From the NCBI GenBank assembly GCA_000802095.1, contig JUEB01000029.1, forward strand, positions 124,001 through 188,000: DNA of 64,000 nucleotides. The letters are read 5' to 3'. The translations under genes and the position numbers were made by a program. The notes beneath the pieces were generated by a model that saw only the letters and a list, made by a program, of their open reading frames with translations, was not told the origin of the DNA and searched no databases. This DNA is from Peptococcaceae bacterium BICA1-7. GTDB lineage: Bacteria; Bacillota; Desulfotomaculia; Desulfotomaculales; Desulfocucumaceae. Each line of letters opens with the position of its first letter. Position 1 is the stretch's first letter. Positions 16,178 to 23,759 of the stretch are shown here, piece after piece.

Positions 16178-16358
16178 GTGCTGGCCAGTTACCCATGCAT
16201 CCAGCAGCACTATTCTATCCTGAAAATCACCTGGGGCTTAAAAAGGACCGCATTTTCATTCTTCCTGTTGGCTGCTTTTCAGCCCGGGTGTCTGAATTCT
16301 GGATTCCGGACACATAGTAGTTTCAGTATAAGCAATACAAGATTAGGCGGTGTAATAA

Positions 16359-16844
16359 TTGAGATGTCCCTATTGCGGGTATTCGGACAGCAGGGTGCTT
16401 GATTCAAGGCCAGTGGAGGAAGGCCACTCCATCCGCCGCCGGAGGGAGTGCGGCGGGTGCGCCAGGCGTTTTACCACCTACGAGAGATTTGATGAGGTGC
16501 CCCTGATGGTGGTTAAAAAAGACGGCCGGAGGGAGCCTCTAAACAATAAAAAACTCCTGGCAGGGCTGGCCAAGGCCTGTCAGAAAAGGCCTGTTTCCAT
16601 GGAGAAGCTGTCTGCCGCCGCCGATACTATTGAGCGGGATCTTCGCAATACGGTGGAGGCCGAGGTCAGCAGCCGGGAAATAGGTGAAAGAGTGATGGAA
16701 TACTTAAGGGAGCTGGACGAGGTGGCCTATGTCCGGTTTGCCTCGGTATATCGGGAGTTCCGTGATATTCAGAGTTTTCTGGGCGAAATAGAAAAGCTTA
16801 TAGGAGTAAAGAGGGAGAGGGGAGATAGTATCGGGGGAGACTAA
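16359..16844 (+). CDS. nrdR: Transcriptional repressor NrdR
   Basis: NrdR senses ATP/dATP through an ATP-cone and represses ribonucleotide reductase genes. The 161-residue product has a zinc ribbon with Cys pairs at residues 3/6 and 31/34 (CPYC, CGGC) and an ATP-cone from about residue 46, beginning VVKKDGRREPLN. The family's usual length is 150-160. TTG 16359 is the only start that keeps the first zinc pair, and GGCGG lies upstream. A 210-base leader separates it from the promoter and NrdR boxes at 16120-16177. It heads an operon with both reductases, so it likely autoregulates. Confidence 0.97.
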   Translation: MRCPYCGYSDSRVLDSRPVEEGHSIRRRRECGGCARRFTTYERFDEVPLMVVKKDGRREPLNNKKLLAGLAKACQKRPVSMEKLSAAADTIERDLRNTVEAEVSSREIGERVMEYLRELDEVAYVRFASVYREFRDIQSFLGEIEKLIGVKRERGDSIGGD

Positions 16845-16894
16845 ATCCGGAGATTGGTACCCGCCGGCGGTACTATTGGCAAGGAGGCTGGCCA

Positions 16895-18907
16895 GTGTTT
16901 AGGGCTATTAAAAAAAGAGACGGGCGGGAAATGCCCTTCGATGAAACAAAAATTACCGACGCTATTTTTAAGGCTGCCAGGGCTGTGGGCGGAGAGGATC
17001 AACAGACGGCCCTGGAGCTGACCACGGAAGTTTTAAAAATGTTAAAGGAATCATACAATGGCAGTGTGTTTGGCGTGGAGGAAGTGCAGGACATTGTTGA
17101 AAAGGTGCTGATAGAGGCAGGGCACGCCCGTACAGCCAAGGCATATATTCTATACCGGGACAGGCGGACACGCATCAGGGACGCCAGGGGAGACCTCATG
17201 GACGCGGTGGAGGAAATACTGGAGGAAACCAACCGGGAGAATAGCAGCTCCCCGTCAGCTAAAATGCTTCAGATAGCCAGCGCCGCCAGCAAGAAGTACT
17301 ACCTTACCAGGCTTATTCCGGAGGCCATGGCCCAGTCTCACCTGCGGGGCGATATTCATATTCATGACCTGGACTTTTACGGAAAGACACTCAACTGCCT
17401 GCAGGTTCCCCTGGGCAGCTTGCTGGCGGAGGGATTCAATACCGGCCACGGCTATATAAGGGCTCCCAGGAGGCCCACCTCGGCTACCGCCCTGGCCGCT
17501 ATTGTGCTGCAGAGCTCTCAGAACGATATGCACGGGGGGCAGTCCTTTGCTTTTTTTGACCGGGACATGGCCCCCTATGTGGAGGAAGCCGACGACTTTG
17601 AAATATACCAGGCCATGGAGGCCTTTATATACAATCTGAATTCAATGCACAGCAGGGCCGGGGCCCGGGTGCCCTTCAGCTCTCTGAACGTGGGAACGGA
17701 AACCGGCGAGGCCGCCCGGAGAGTTGTGCGCAGCCTGCTGGAGGCATACGAGGCCGGCCTGGGGCGGGGGGAGAACCCTATTTTCCCCAATATAATATTC
17801 AGGGTGAAGAAAGGCGTAAATCTTAATCAGGGGGATCCCAATTACGATCTTTTCAGGCTGGCCATCAGGGTAGCGGCCAAACGGCTTAATCCCACCTTCA
17901 GCTTCATGGACTCATCCTTTAACAGCAGGTATGGGGATCAGGTCAGCTACATGGGCTGCCGCACCAGAATCATGGCCAACCGCCGGGGGCCGGTGGTCAC
18001 CGACGGCAGGGGGAATCTCTCCTTTACCACCATAAATCTGCCCAGGGTGGCTATAAAGGCAAAAAAGGATATGAACAGGTTTTACCAATACCTTACTCAA
18101 ATAATGGACCTGGTCATCAACCAGCTCTACCACCGCTTTACCGTACAGGCCAGGCTTAAGGTCAGGGAAATGCCCTTTATAATGGGCCAGGGACTGTACC
18201 TGGGGTCCGGGGATTTAAGGCCCGGAGACCCTATTGAGCCGGTAATAGCCCACGGTACGCTCTCCATGGGCTTTATCGGGCTGGCTGAAGCCCTGGTGGC
18301 GCTTACCGGGAAGCATCACGGCCAGAGCGGGGAGGCCCGGAAGCTGGGGGAGCAGATAGTATCCTGTATGCGTAAGAGGATTGACGAGGCCTGTGAGGAT
18401 TACAATCTGAACTACACCCTCCTGGCCTCTCCGGCTGAGGAGCTAACCGGGAGGTTCGTCAAGCTGGACCGGAAGGAGTATGGAATAATCCCCCAGGTTA
18501 CCGACCGGGAGTATTACACCAACTCATTTCACATCCCGGTGGGGCATTCTATAGGCGCTTTTGAAAAGATCAGCATAGAGGGTCCCTTCCACAAATACTG
18601 CAATGCCGGGCACATAAGCTATGTGGAAATGGAGGCCCCGCCCCGGAACAACCCCGAGGCCCTGGAGGCCATTATTAAGCATATGGCAGCCAGCGATATG
18701 GGCTACGCGGCTGTTAATTACCCGGTGGACTTCTGCACGGGCTGCAGCCTGCTGGGAGTTATTGAAGGGGACAACTGCCCCTCCTGCGGCTACACCCACA
18801 TACGCAGGGTCAGGAGGATTACCGGTTACCTGGGTACCACCGACCGCCTCAATGACAGTAAAATGGCCGAGCTAAAGGATAGAAAAGCAAATATCTTTTC
18901 AGTTTAA
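16895..18907 (+). CDS. nrdD: Anaerobic (class III) ribonucleoside-triphosphate reductase NrdD
   Basis: NrdD is the oxygen-sensitive glycyl-radical reductase making dNTPs from NTPs. The 670-residue protein has an N-terminal ATP-cone starting KKRDGREMPFDETKI (about residues 6-95), the GDIHIHDLDFYG segment, and the substrate-site region with FNSRYG and SYMGCRTR. Near the C-terminus are the zinc-binding CTGC...CPSC pairs and the glycyl-radical motif RITGYLG with Gly644 as the expected radical site. GTG 16895 follows AAGGAGG. It lies 50 bases after nrdR and 44 before nrdJ. The activating enzyme NrdG, usually adjacent, is not in this window. Confidence 0.96.
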   Translation: MFRAIKKRDGREMPFDETKITDAIFKAARAVGGEDQQTALELTTEVLKMLKESYNGSVFGVEEVQDIVEKVLIEAGHARTAKAYILYRDRRTRIRDARGDLMDAVEEILEETNRENSSSPSAKMLQIASAASKKYYLTRLIPEAMAQSHLRGDIHIHDLDFYGKTLNCLQVPLGSLLAEGFNTGHGYIRAPRRPTSATALAAIVLQSSQNDMHGGQSFAFFDRDMAPYVEEADDFEIYQAMEAFIYNLNSMHSRAGARVPFSSLNVGTETGEAARRVVRSLLEAYEAGLGRGENPIFPNIIFRVKKGVNLNQGDPNYDLFRLAIRVAAKRLNPTFSFMDSSFNSRYGDQVSYMGCRTRIMANRRGPVVTDGRGNLSFTTINLPRVAIKAKKDMNRFYQYLTQIMDLVINQLYHRFTVQARLKVREMPFIMGQGLYLGSGDLRPGDPIEPVIAHGTLSMGFIGLAEALVALTGKHHGQSGEARKLGEQIVSCMRKRIDEACEDYNLNYTLLASPAEELTGRFVKLDRKEYGIIPQVTDREYYTNSFHIPVGHSIGAFEKISIEGPFHKYCNAGHISYVEMEAPPRNNPEALEAIIKHMAASDMGYAAVNYPVDFCTGCSLLGVIEGDNCPSCGYTHIRRVRRITGYLGTTDRLNDSKMAELKDRKANIFSV

Positions 18908-18951
18908 ACTGAAAGGTTTATATAATTAACTGATAAAGGAGTCTGAATGGC

Positions 18952-21150
18952 ATGGAATTGACAGAAAACGGCCAGAAGGTATTTGATGCGCGATATGCGG
19001 GGAGGAATGAGATCGGCGAGGTGGTGGAGAGCTTTGAACAGGCTGTTTACCGTCTGGCCCGGGCGGCGGCCAGGGCTGAAAATGAAAACAAAAAAAAGTG
19101 GGAAAAGAAATTTTCTTCGGTGATAGGGGATTTGCTTTTTGTGCCTTCCACACCAATATGGGCAAACATAGGTAAATCTGACCGGCCCTGGCAGCCAGGC
19201 GCCTGTTTTGTTCTGGATGTGGAGGACAGCCTGGATTCCATGTACCAGACCCTTAAGGAAACCGCAATGGTGTTTAAGTCCGGGGGAGGCGTGGGCTATA
19301 ATTTCAGCGGCATAAGGCCCCGGGGCTCATTGGTCCAGTCCACCAAGGGCAAGGCCTCCGGTGTGGTGGAGCTGATTAAGCTCTACGATGCGTCATCAAA
19401 TATGGTTATGCAGGGAGGAGTCCGCAGGGGGGCCTCCATGGGTATTCTGAACATTGACCACCCGGAGATCATTGAGTTCATTGACTCAAAGCTGGATGGC
19501 TGCCTGGCCAACTTTAACATATCTGTGGGAGTCAGTGACCTTTTTATGGAAGCCCTTGATAAGGATGAGGAATGGCCGCTGTCGTTCAGCGGACAGGTAT
19601 ATGAAACCGTCCCGGCCAGGGACCTGTGGGAAAGGATAACCAGGGCCGCCCATGCCTGCGGCGACCCCGGTGTAATATTTGTCGACCGCCTGCAGCAGTA
19701 TAATCCTGTCCCCGGGAGGCTCTTAAACTGCACCAATCCCTGCGGCGAGCAGCCATTGAGCCCGGGTGAGTCCTGCCTGCTGGGCAGTATAAATCTGGCG
19801 CGGATGATTACCCCGGACGGCAGACTTAACCCGGAGCTGCTGGACAGCACAGTGGGCATAGCTTTGCGCTTCCTGGACAACCTTATTGATGTGGCCCAGT
19901 ACCCTCTGCCCAGTATTGAAAAGTCCACCAGGGCCACCCGCAAGGTGGGGCTTGGCTTCACCGGGCTGCATGATGCCCTGATACGGTCGGGGCTGGCCTA
20001 CGACTCCCAGGAGGGCAGGACTTTTGCCGGTGATTTGACCCGGCGGATTCAGGAGGCGGCTCATCAGACTTCAAGAGAGCTGGCCAGTGAAAAGGGCTGT
20101 TTCCCCGAGTGGGAGAACAGCATATACTACCCGGGGGACAAGCACCGTAATGCCGCCTGCATAACCATTGCCCCCACTGGAAGCGTGACGGCCATGGCCG
20201 GGTGTGAGGGCTATGGGGTAGAGCCTATTTTTGCAGTGGCCTACACTAAAAAAACAAATGTAGCCGGCGATTTTGAAGTTTTTTCACCTCTTTTCCTGGA
20301 GGCCTGCCAAAAGCATGGTGTTCCCCAGGAAATACTGTCGGAGGTGGCCAAAACAGGATCCTGCCAGAACATTGCCGGCATTCCTGAACAAATAGCCCGG
20401 GTATTCAAAGGCGCCCAGGATATTGCCTATACAGACCATATACTGATGCAGGCCGAGGTCCAGAAATATGTGGAAAATGCAGTCAGCAAAACCATTAACC
20501 TCCCTTCTACGGCATCGCCGGAGGATATAAGAGAGTGCTATCGAATGGCCTTCGAGCTGAACTTAAAAGGTATTACAGTCTTCAGGGACGGCTGCAAGAT
20601 GGGCACGGTAAGTGTGGGCAATGGCAGGGAGCAGGCCCCTCCCGGTGAGCTGAAAAGGGGTGAGATACTTCCGAGGCCCCTGAGCGCCCACGGTGTAACC
20701 CACCGGCTGGACACCGGCTGTGGTAAAATATACCTTACAGTGAACTATCAGACCGACAGCGGCAAGATAATGGAGACTTTTATTACCACCGGATCTGACG
20801 GAGGCTGCCTGGTTTACACCGAGGCCACCTCAAGGCTGATCAGTCTGGCCATTCGCGGCGGAATAGGCGTTGATGAGATAATAGAGCAGCTGACCGGAAC
20901 ACATTCCTGCGCATCGTACATGCTGGCCAGGGGCAAGGGTAAGGAGCTGTCGCCCGGTAAGTCCTGCGCCTCGGCTATTGCCAGAAAGCTTGATGAAATA
21001 AAGGCTGAGCTGGCAGCCAAGTGTAATGGACACTCCGGTGAACAGGACAATGGTTTGGAGGAGTCCATGAAATGTGAGGTCTGCGGGAACGGGCTGAACA
21101 GGGCAGAAGGCTGCCTTGTGTGCAGAAACTGCGGGTTTTCGAAATGCTAA
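18952..21150 (+). CDS. nrdJ: Adenosylcobalamin-dependent (class II) ribonucleotide reductase NrdJ
   Basis: NrdJ is the B12-dependent, oxygen-indifferent ribonucleotide reductase. The 732-residue protein shows the N-terminal RNR fold, the KSGGGVGYNFSGIRPRGS segment, NCTNPCGEQPL with an active-site cysteine, ATRKVGLGFTGLHD and IAPTGSVTAMAGCEGYG. A C-terminal extension around residues 560-732 ends with a zinc-ribbon-like CEVCGN...CLVCRNC tail. TTNPCGE-type motifs and the absence of an NrdB partner place it in class II. ATG 18952 follows AAAGGAG; another ATG at 18947 is out of frame. It is the last gene of the nrdR operon. Confidence 0.96.
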   Translation: MELTENGQKVFDARYAGRNEIGEVVESFEQAVYRLARAAARAENENKKKWEKKFSSVIGDLLFVPSTPIWANIGKSDRPWQPGACFVLDVEDSLDSMYQTLKETAMVFKSGGGVGYNFSGIRPRGSLVQSTKGKASGVVELIKLYDASSNMVMQGGVRRGASMGILNIDHPEIIEFIDSKLDGCLANFNISVGVSDLFMEALDKDEEWPLSFSGQVYETVPARDLWERITRAAHACGDPGVIFVDRLQQYNPVPGRLLNCTNPCGEQPLSPGESCLLGSINLARMITPDGRLNPELLDSTVGIALRFLDNLIDVAQYPLPSIEKSTRATRKVGLGFTGLHDALIRSGLAYDSQEGRTFAGDLTRRIQEAAHQTSRELASEKGCFPEWENSIYYPGDKHRNAACITIAPTGSVTAMAGCEGYGVEPIFAVAYTKKTNVAGDFEVFSPLFLEACQKHGVPQEILSEVAKTGSCQNIAGIPEQIARVFKGAQDIAYTDHILMQAEVQKYVENAVSKTINLPSTASPEDIRECYRMAFELNLKGITVFRDGCKMGTVSVGNGREQAPPGELKRGEILPRPLSAHGVTHRLDTGCGKIYLTVNYQTDSGKIMETFITTGSDGGCLVYTEATSRLISLAIRGGIGVDEIIEQLTGTHSCASYMLARGKGKELSPGKSCASAIARKLDEIKAELAAKCNGHSGEQDNGLEESMKCEVCGNGLNRAEGCLVCRNCGFSKC

Positions 21151-21163
21151 ATTTTGCTTAAAG

Positions 21164-21195
21164 GTATTACCTCCGGTCGGAATACAGGAGTCAGA
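21164..21195 (+). repeat. Single ~30-nt family unit after nrdJ
   Basis: GCTTAAAGGTATTACCTCCG followed by GTCGGAATACAGGAG matches the intergenic ~30-nt family. An AGAATACAGAATTCAGAAT stretch follows, similar to one at 33136. The rest of the 285-base gap holds a hairpin repeat and a terminator; no gene is seen. Confidence 0.5.
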
Positions 21196-21320
21196 ATACA
21201 GAATTCAGAATGTGCAGGGCATTTCTGATATGTCTGCAAATGCTGAAAGATGCTGGATTGTTCTGGGAGTCTGCTTTCAAGGCTCTACATAAAGAATCTC
21301 AATTCCGCCGTCTATGCATC

Positions 21321-21370
21321 GGGGACATTCCTCTGACCCCCAAAAGGTCACGCTAGAGAGGTGTGTCCCC
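21321..21370. repeat. GGGGACA...TGTCCCC hairpin repeat, copy 1
   Basis: GGGGACATTCCTCT (21321-21334) faces AGAGAGGTGTGTCCCC (21355-21370), forming an imperfect ~50-base palindrome. Close copies lie at 37648 and 44633, with a rearranged cluster at 39031. The shape is that of REP-like elements moved by Y1 (RAYT) transposases; no such transposase gene is in the window. Confidence 0.7.
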
Positions 21371-21390
21371 TTTCCTTTAAACGGCACCGC

Positions 21391-21412
21391 CCGCCCTCAG
21401 GGCGGTTTTTTT
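21391..21412 (+). terminator. Terminator of the nrd operon
   Basis: CCGCCC, TCA loop, GGGCGG (21391-21405), then seven T. Confidence 0.88.
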
Positions 21413-21435
21413 ATCCGGGGTGAATATTAAAAAGT

Positions 21436-22164
21436 ATGCCGCCAAAAGATATAAAAAACAAATTGCGGGACGGTTGTTGCATGCTGATAGGAATAATCAG
21501 GACCCTGATACTTTTTACTGTGGTTGTGGTTTTTTTAAGGCTTATGGGAAAGAGGCAGATAGGACAGCTGCAGCCCTATGAGCTGGTGATTATAATAATG
21601 CTTTCCGAGCTGGCCTCCATTCCCATGGGAAATTCCGGGATACCGCTGGTCAGCGGTCTGGTTCCTATTTTCACCCTTCTGGTGGCCCAGGTGCTTCTGT
21701 CGGAGGTCTCCCTGAAAAGTGAAAATACCCGGCGGATAATATGCGGAACCCCCAGTGTGCTGGTGGAAAAGGGAAGAATTGTTGAAGGGGAGCTCAGGAG
21801 ATTAAGGTACAACATAAACGACCTTTTGGAGCAGCTCAGGTCAAAAAGCATGCCCAACATAGCCGATGTGGAATTTGCCATACTGGAAACCAACGGTGAC
21901 TTAAGCGTTATTCCCAAGTCCCAGAAGAGGCCCCTGGTGCCCGAAGACATTAATCTGCCTACAAAATATGAAGGTATTCCCACAACTCTGATTATAGATG
22001 GCTATGTTTTTAAAAAGAATCTGGCCAATATTCATCATAGTGAGGAATGGCTTATGGATGAGCTGAAGAAATATGGCGTTAATGATTTTAAAGAAGTGCT
22101 TTTTGCCAGCATCGACACTGAAGGAAGTATTTTTTACCAGGCAAAAGCAAAAAAAGCGGTATAA
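21436..22164 (+). CDS. DUF421 (YetF-type) membrane protein
   Basis: The 242-residue protein has three N-terminal membrane segments (about residues 16-100) and a cytoplasmic DUF421 domain with RLMGKRQIGQLQPYELVIIIMLSE (quoted in part), IICGTPSVLVEKGRI and DVEFAILETNGDLSV. The family is common in spore formers; its activity is not defined. Translation may start at ATG 21436 (GGGGTG upstream, long spacing) or at ATG 21481, which would remove a hydrophilic 15-residue leader absent from many relatives. The DUF4363 gene downstream is its usual partner, suggesting a joint membrane function. Confidence 0.85.
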   Translation: MPPKDIKNKLRDGCCMLIGIIRTLILFTVVVVFLRLMGKRQIGQLQPYELVIIIMLSELASIPMGNSGIPLVSGLVPIFTLLVAQVLLSEVSLKSENTRRIICGTPSVLVEKGRIVEGELRRLRYNINDLLEQLRSKSMPNIADVEFAILETNGDLSVIPKSQKRPLVPEDINLPTKYEGIPTTLIIDGYVFKKNLANIHHSEEWLMDELKKYGVNDFKEVLFASIDTEGSIFYQAKAKKAV

Positions 22165-22224
22165 AAGTTTTATGCCTAAGTAACATCATATCATTAAAAA
22201 TCCGGGAAGGCTGTTATATCCGAG

Positions 22225-22281
22225 CAGTCGTCAGAATTGGGACAGGTAATTGTTTCTTTCAATTTTTACTTCTGACGGCTG
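22225..22281. repeat. Inverted repeat between DUF421 and DUF4363 genes
   Basis: CAGTCGTCAGAA (22225-22236) pairs with TTCTGACGGCTG (22270-22281), 12 bases with one G-T pair. The arms share GTCGTCAGA with the spoIIGA-sigE hairpin at 12496. Confidence 0.55.
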
Positions 22282-22318
22282 TTTGCTGTCAGCTTTTCAG
22301 GGAAAGTAGGAGAATATT

Positions 22319-22699
22319 ATGCGTTTATTGGCAGCTCTGCTAATATTCTTTACCGGGGTTGTGGTGCTGGGAGGGTGGACAAATCATAAGCTGGAGACGT
22401 CCACCGGCGAGCTGCTGAAAATAATAGACTCCCTGGCAGGGGCTGTTGAAAAAAAAGACTGGGACCAGGCCGGTAAGGAGACAGCCCGTCTGGAAAAAAG
22501 CTGGGAGGAAAAGGCGGGCTGGTGGCCCGTTCTTCTGGATCACCAGGAAATGGATAATATAGAGTTTTCACTGGCCAGGATTAAAGAATATGTTTCAGCT
22601 CATGATCTGGCGCTGTCCAGGGGACAGTTGTCCGAATTGAGGGAAATGGTCAGGCATATACCGGAAAAGGAAGCGGTTACCCTGAAAAACATACTCTAG
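22319..22699 (+). CDS. DUF4363 family protein
   Basis: This is a 126-residue protein with one N-terminal membrane segment (residues 2-20) and an otherwise helical, charged extracytoplasmic part with WTNHKLETSTGELL, a WEEKAGWWPVLLDHQEMDNIE centre (quoted in part) and ISA-like LARIKEYV. It fits DUF4363, a family found beside DUF421 genes in clostridia; function unknown. ATG 22319 has AGTAGGAG upstream. The downstream amidase starts within 18 bases of its stop, its ribosome site overlapping the stop codon. Confidence 0.8.
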   Translation: MRLLAALLIFFTGVVVLGGWTNHKLETSTGELLKIIDSLAGAVEKKDWDQAGKETARLEKSWEEKAGWWPVLLDHQEMDNIEFSLARIKEYVSAHDLALSRGQLSELREMVRHIPEKEAVTLKNIL

Positions 22700-22716
22700 G
22701 AGGAAGAGACGCGGAC

Positions 22717-23370
22717 ATTAAAAATAAGGCGACATTGCTTTTAATGCTGCTGTTAATGGCACTTTCCCCAGGCCGGACCTTTCCCGCTCCGGCCGGCCCG
22801 CTGGGGCAAAAAATAGTGGTGGTGGACCCCGGACACGGAGGCCGTGACCCCGGGGCGATGTCAGGCAAGACTTATGAAAAGGACATAAATCTTTTGATAG
22901 CCGTAGCTATAAAAAAAACACTGGAGGAGTCGGGGGCCAGGGTAGTGCTTACCAGAGAGGGTGACTACAGCCCTGGCTCTGCTGGAGGAAGTGTGCGCCG
23001 GGATCTGGAAAAGAGGTTGGAGATTGCCCGGCGGCACAGGGCAGATATTTTTTTAAGTGTGCACACCAACAGCTTCAAGGGGATAGTGGACGGGGGGCCG
23101 GAGGTATTTTACCATCCCGGGTCGGAGAGGGGCAGGCTCCTGGCTGAATGCATCCAGAAAGAGCTTCTGTCCATACCGGGAAGCGGGAACCGGTCCGTCA
23201 AACCAGGGGACTGCCTTGTGCTGGCGGACACATCCATTCCCTCGGCCCTGGTGGAGGTAGGCTTTATGAGCAGTTCCGATGAGAAAAGGAAGCTACTTGA
23301 CAGAGCTTACCAGGGTCTGCTGGCGGAAAAGATTACCCGGGGCATTTTGCAATATTTTGCTAAAGGGTAG
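22717..23370 (+). CDS. N-acetylmuramoyl-L-alanine amidase (CwlD-type)
   Basis: This is a secreted Amidase_3 zinc amidase cleaving the MurNAc-L-Ala bond; CwlD relatives act on the spore cortex. Zinc ligands are visible in VVDPGHGGRDPG (His) and a glutamate in INLLIAVAIKKTLEESG vicinity, with SVHTNSF (His) and VEVGFMSS carrying the catalytic Glu. An N-terminal signal segment is present. No ATG or GTG fits: AGGAGGA at 22698-22704 points to ATT at 22717, giving a Lys-rich signal peptide start. TTG 22735 would lie about 30 bases from the ribosome site. Linked to DUF4363. CwlD identity is inferred from length and a spore-gene neighbourhood. Confidence 0.85.
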   Translation: MKNKATLLLMLLLMALSPGRTFPAPAGPLGQKIVVVDPGHGGRDPGAMSGKTYEKDINLLIAVAIKKTLEESGARVVLTREGDYSPGSAGGSVRRDLEKRLEIARRHRADIFLSVHTNSFKGIVDGGPEVFYHPGSERGRLLAECIQKELLSIPGSGNRSVKPGDCLVLADTSIPSALVEVGFMSSSDEKRKLLDRAYQGLLAEKITRGILQYFAKG

Positions 23371-23371
23371 T

Positions 23372-23508
23372 ACCTCTGGTCTCCCGACCCTCCGGGATGC
23401 ATCTCGGCTCCTCCGACCATCCGGAAATGCGTCTTCGGCCCCTCCGACAAATCAGGAATGCATCTTGGCGCCTCCGACCATCCGGGAATGCCTTATTAGC
23501 CTGTCAGG
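23372..23508 (-). repeat. Four tandem ~30-31-nt repeat units after the amidase gene
   Basis: Four consecutive units start CTCCCGACC or CCTCCGAC, contain CCGGAAATGC or CAGGAATGC, and end TCTTCGGC, TCTTGGC or TTATTAGCC. All face the same way and fill the gap between two convergent genes, overlapping the end of the small minus-strand gene by a few bases. Same family as 14543-14765. Confidence 0.72.
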
Positions 23509-23731
23509 TCAGCAGTCTTTCCACATACAGGGCTACCGGCTCAAAAATGACCATGATCAATTTTGTGGGATTGGGCAGCGGAATGTCAAGGGCCTGGCCG
23601 TAGCTGTACACCATTCCGATAAGGAGCAAGACTGAAAAGGCGGCCAGCTCCCGCCAATTTTTACCCTTGACCAGGGCCGGCGCCTCAAGGGCTATGATGG
23701 CTATAAAAACAAGGCTGAGCAAGAAAACCAT
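23504..23731 (-). CDS. Small membrane protein at the end of the gerA-gerC operon
   Basis: The 75-residue protein has two or three hydrophobic stretches: residues 2-15, 30-42 and 55-72. A conserved-looking GQALDIPLPNPTKLI segment separates the last two. It lies 28 bases downstream of gerC on the same strand with a good ribosome site (GGGGG) before its ATG, so it is probably translated from the ger operon. Similar short membrane proteins accompany gerABC operons in clostridia (GerD-independent accessory or 2-TM subunits), but I cannot assign a named family. Function unknown; a germinant-receptor accessory subunit is plausible. Confidence 0.65.
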   Translation of the reverse strand: MVFLLSLVFIAIIALEAPALVKGKNWRELAAFSVLLLIGMVYSYGQALDIPLPNPTKLIMVIFEPVALYVERLLT

Positions 23732-23759
23732 TTAACATCCCCCGCTGCTTGCGGCGCAG

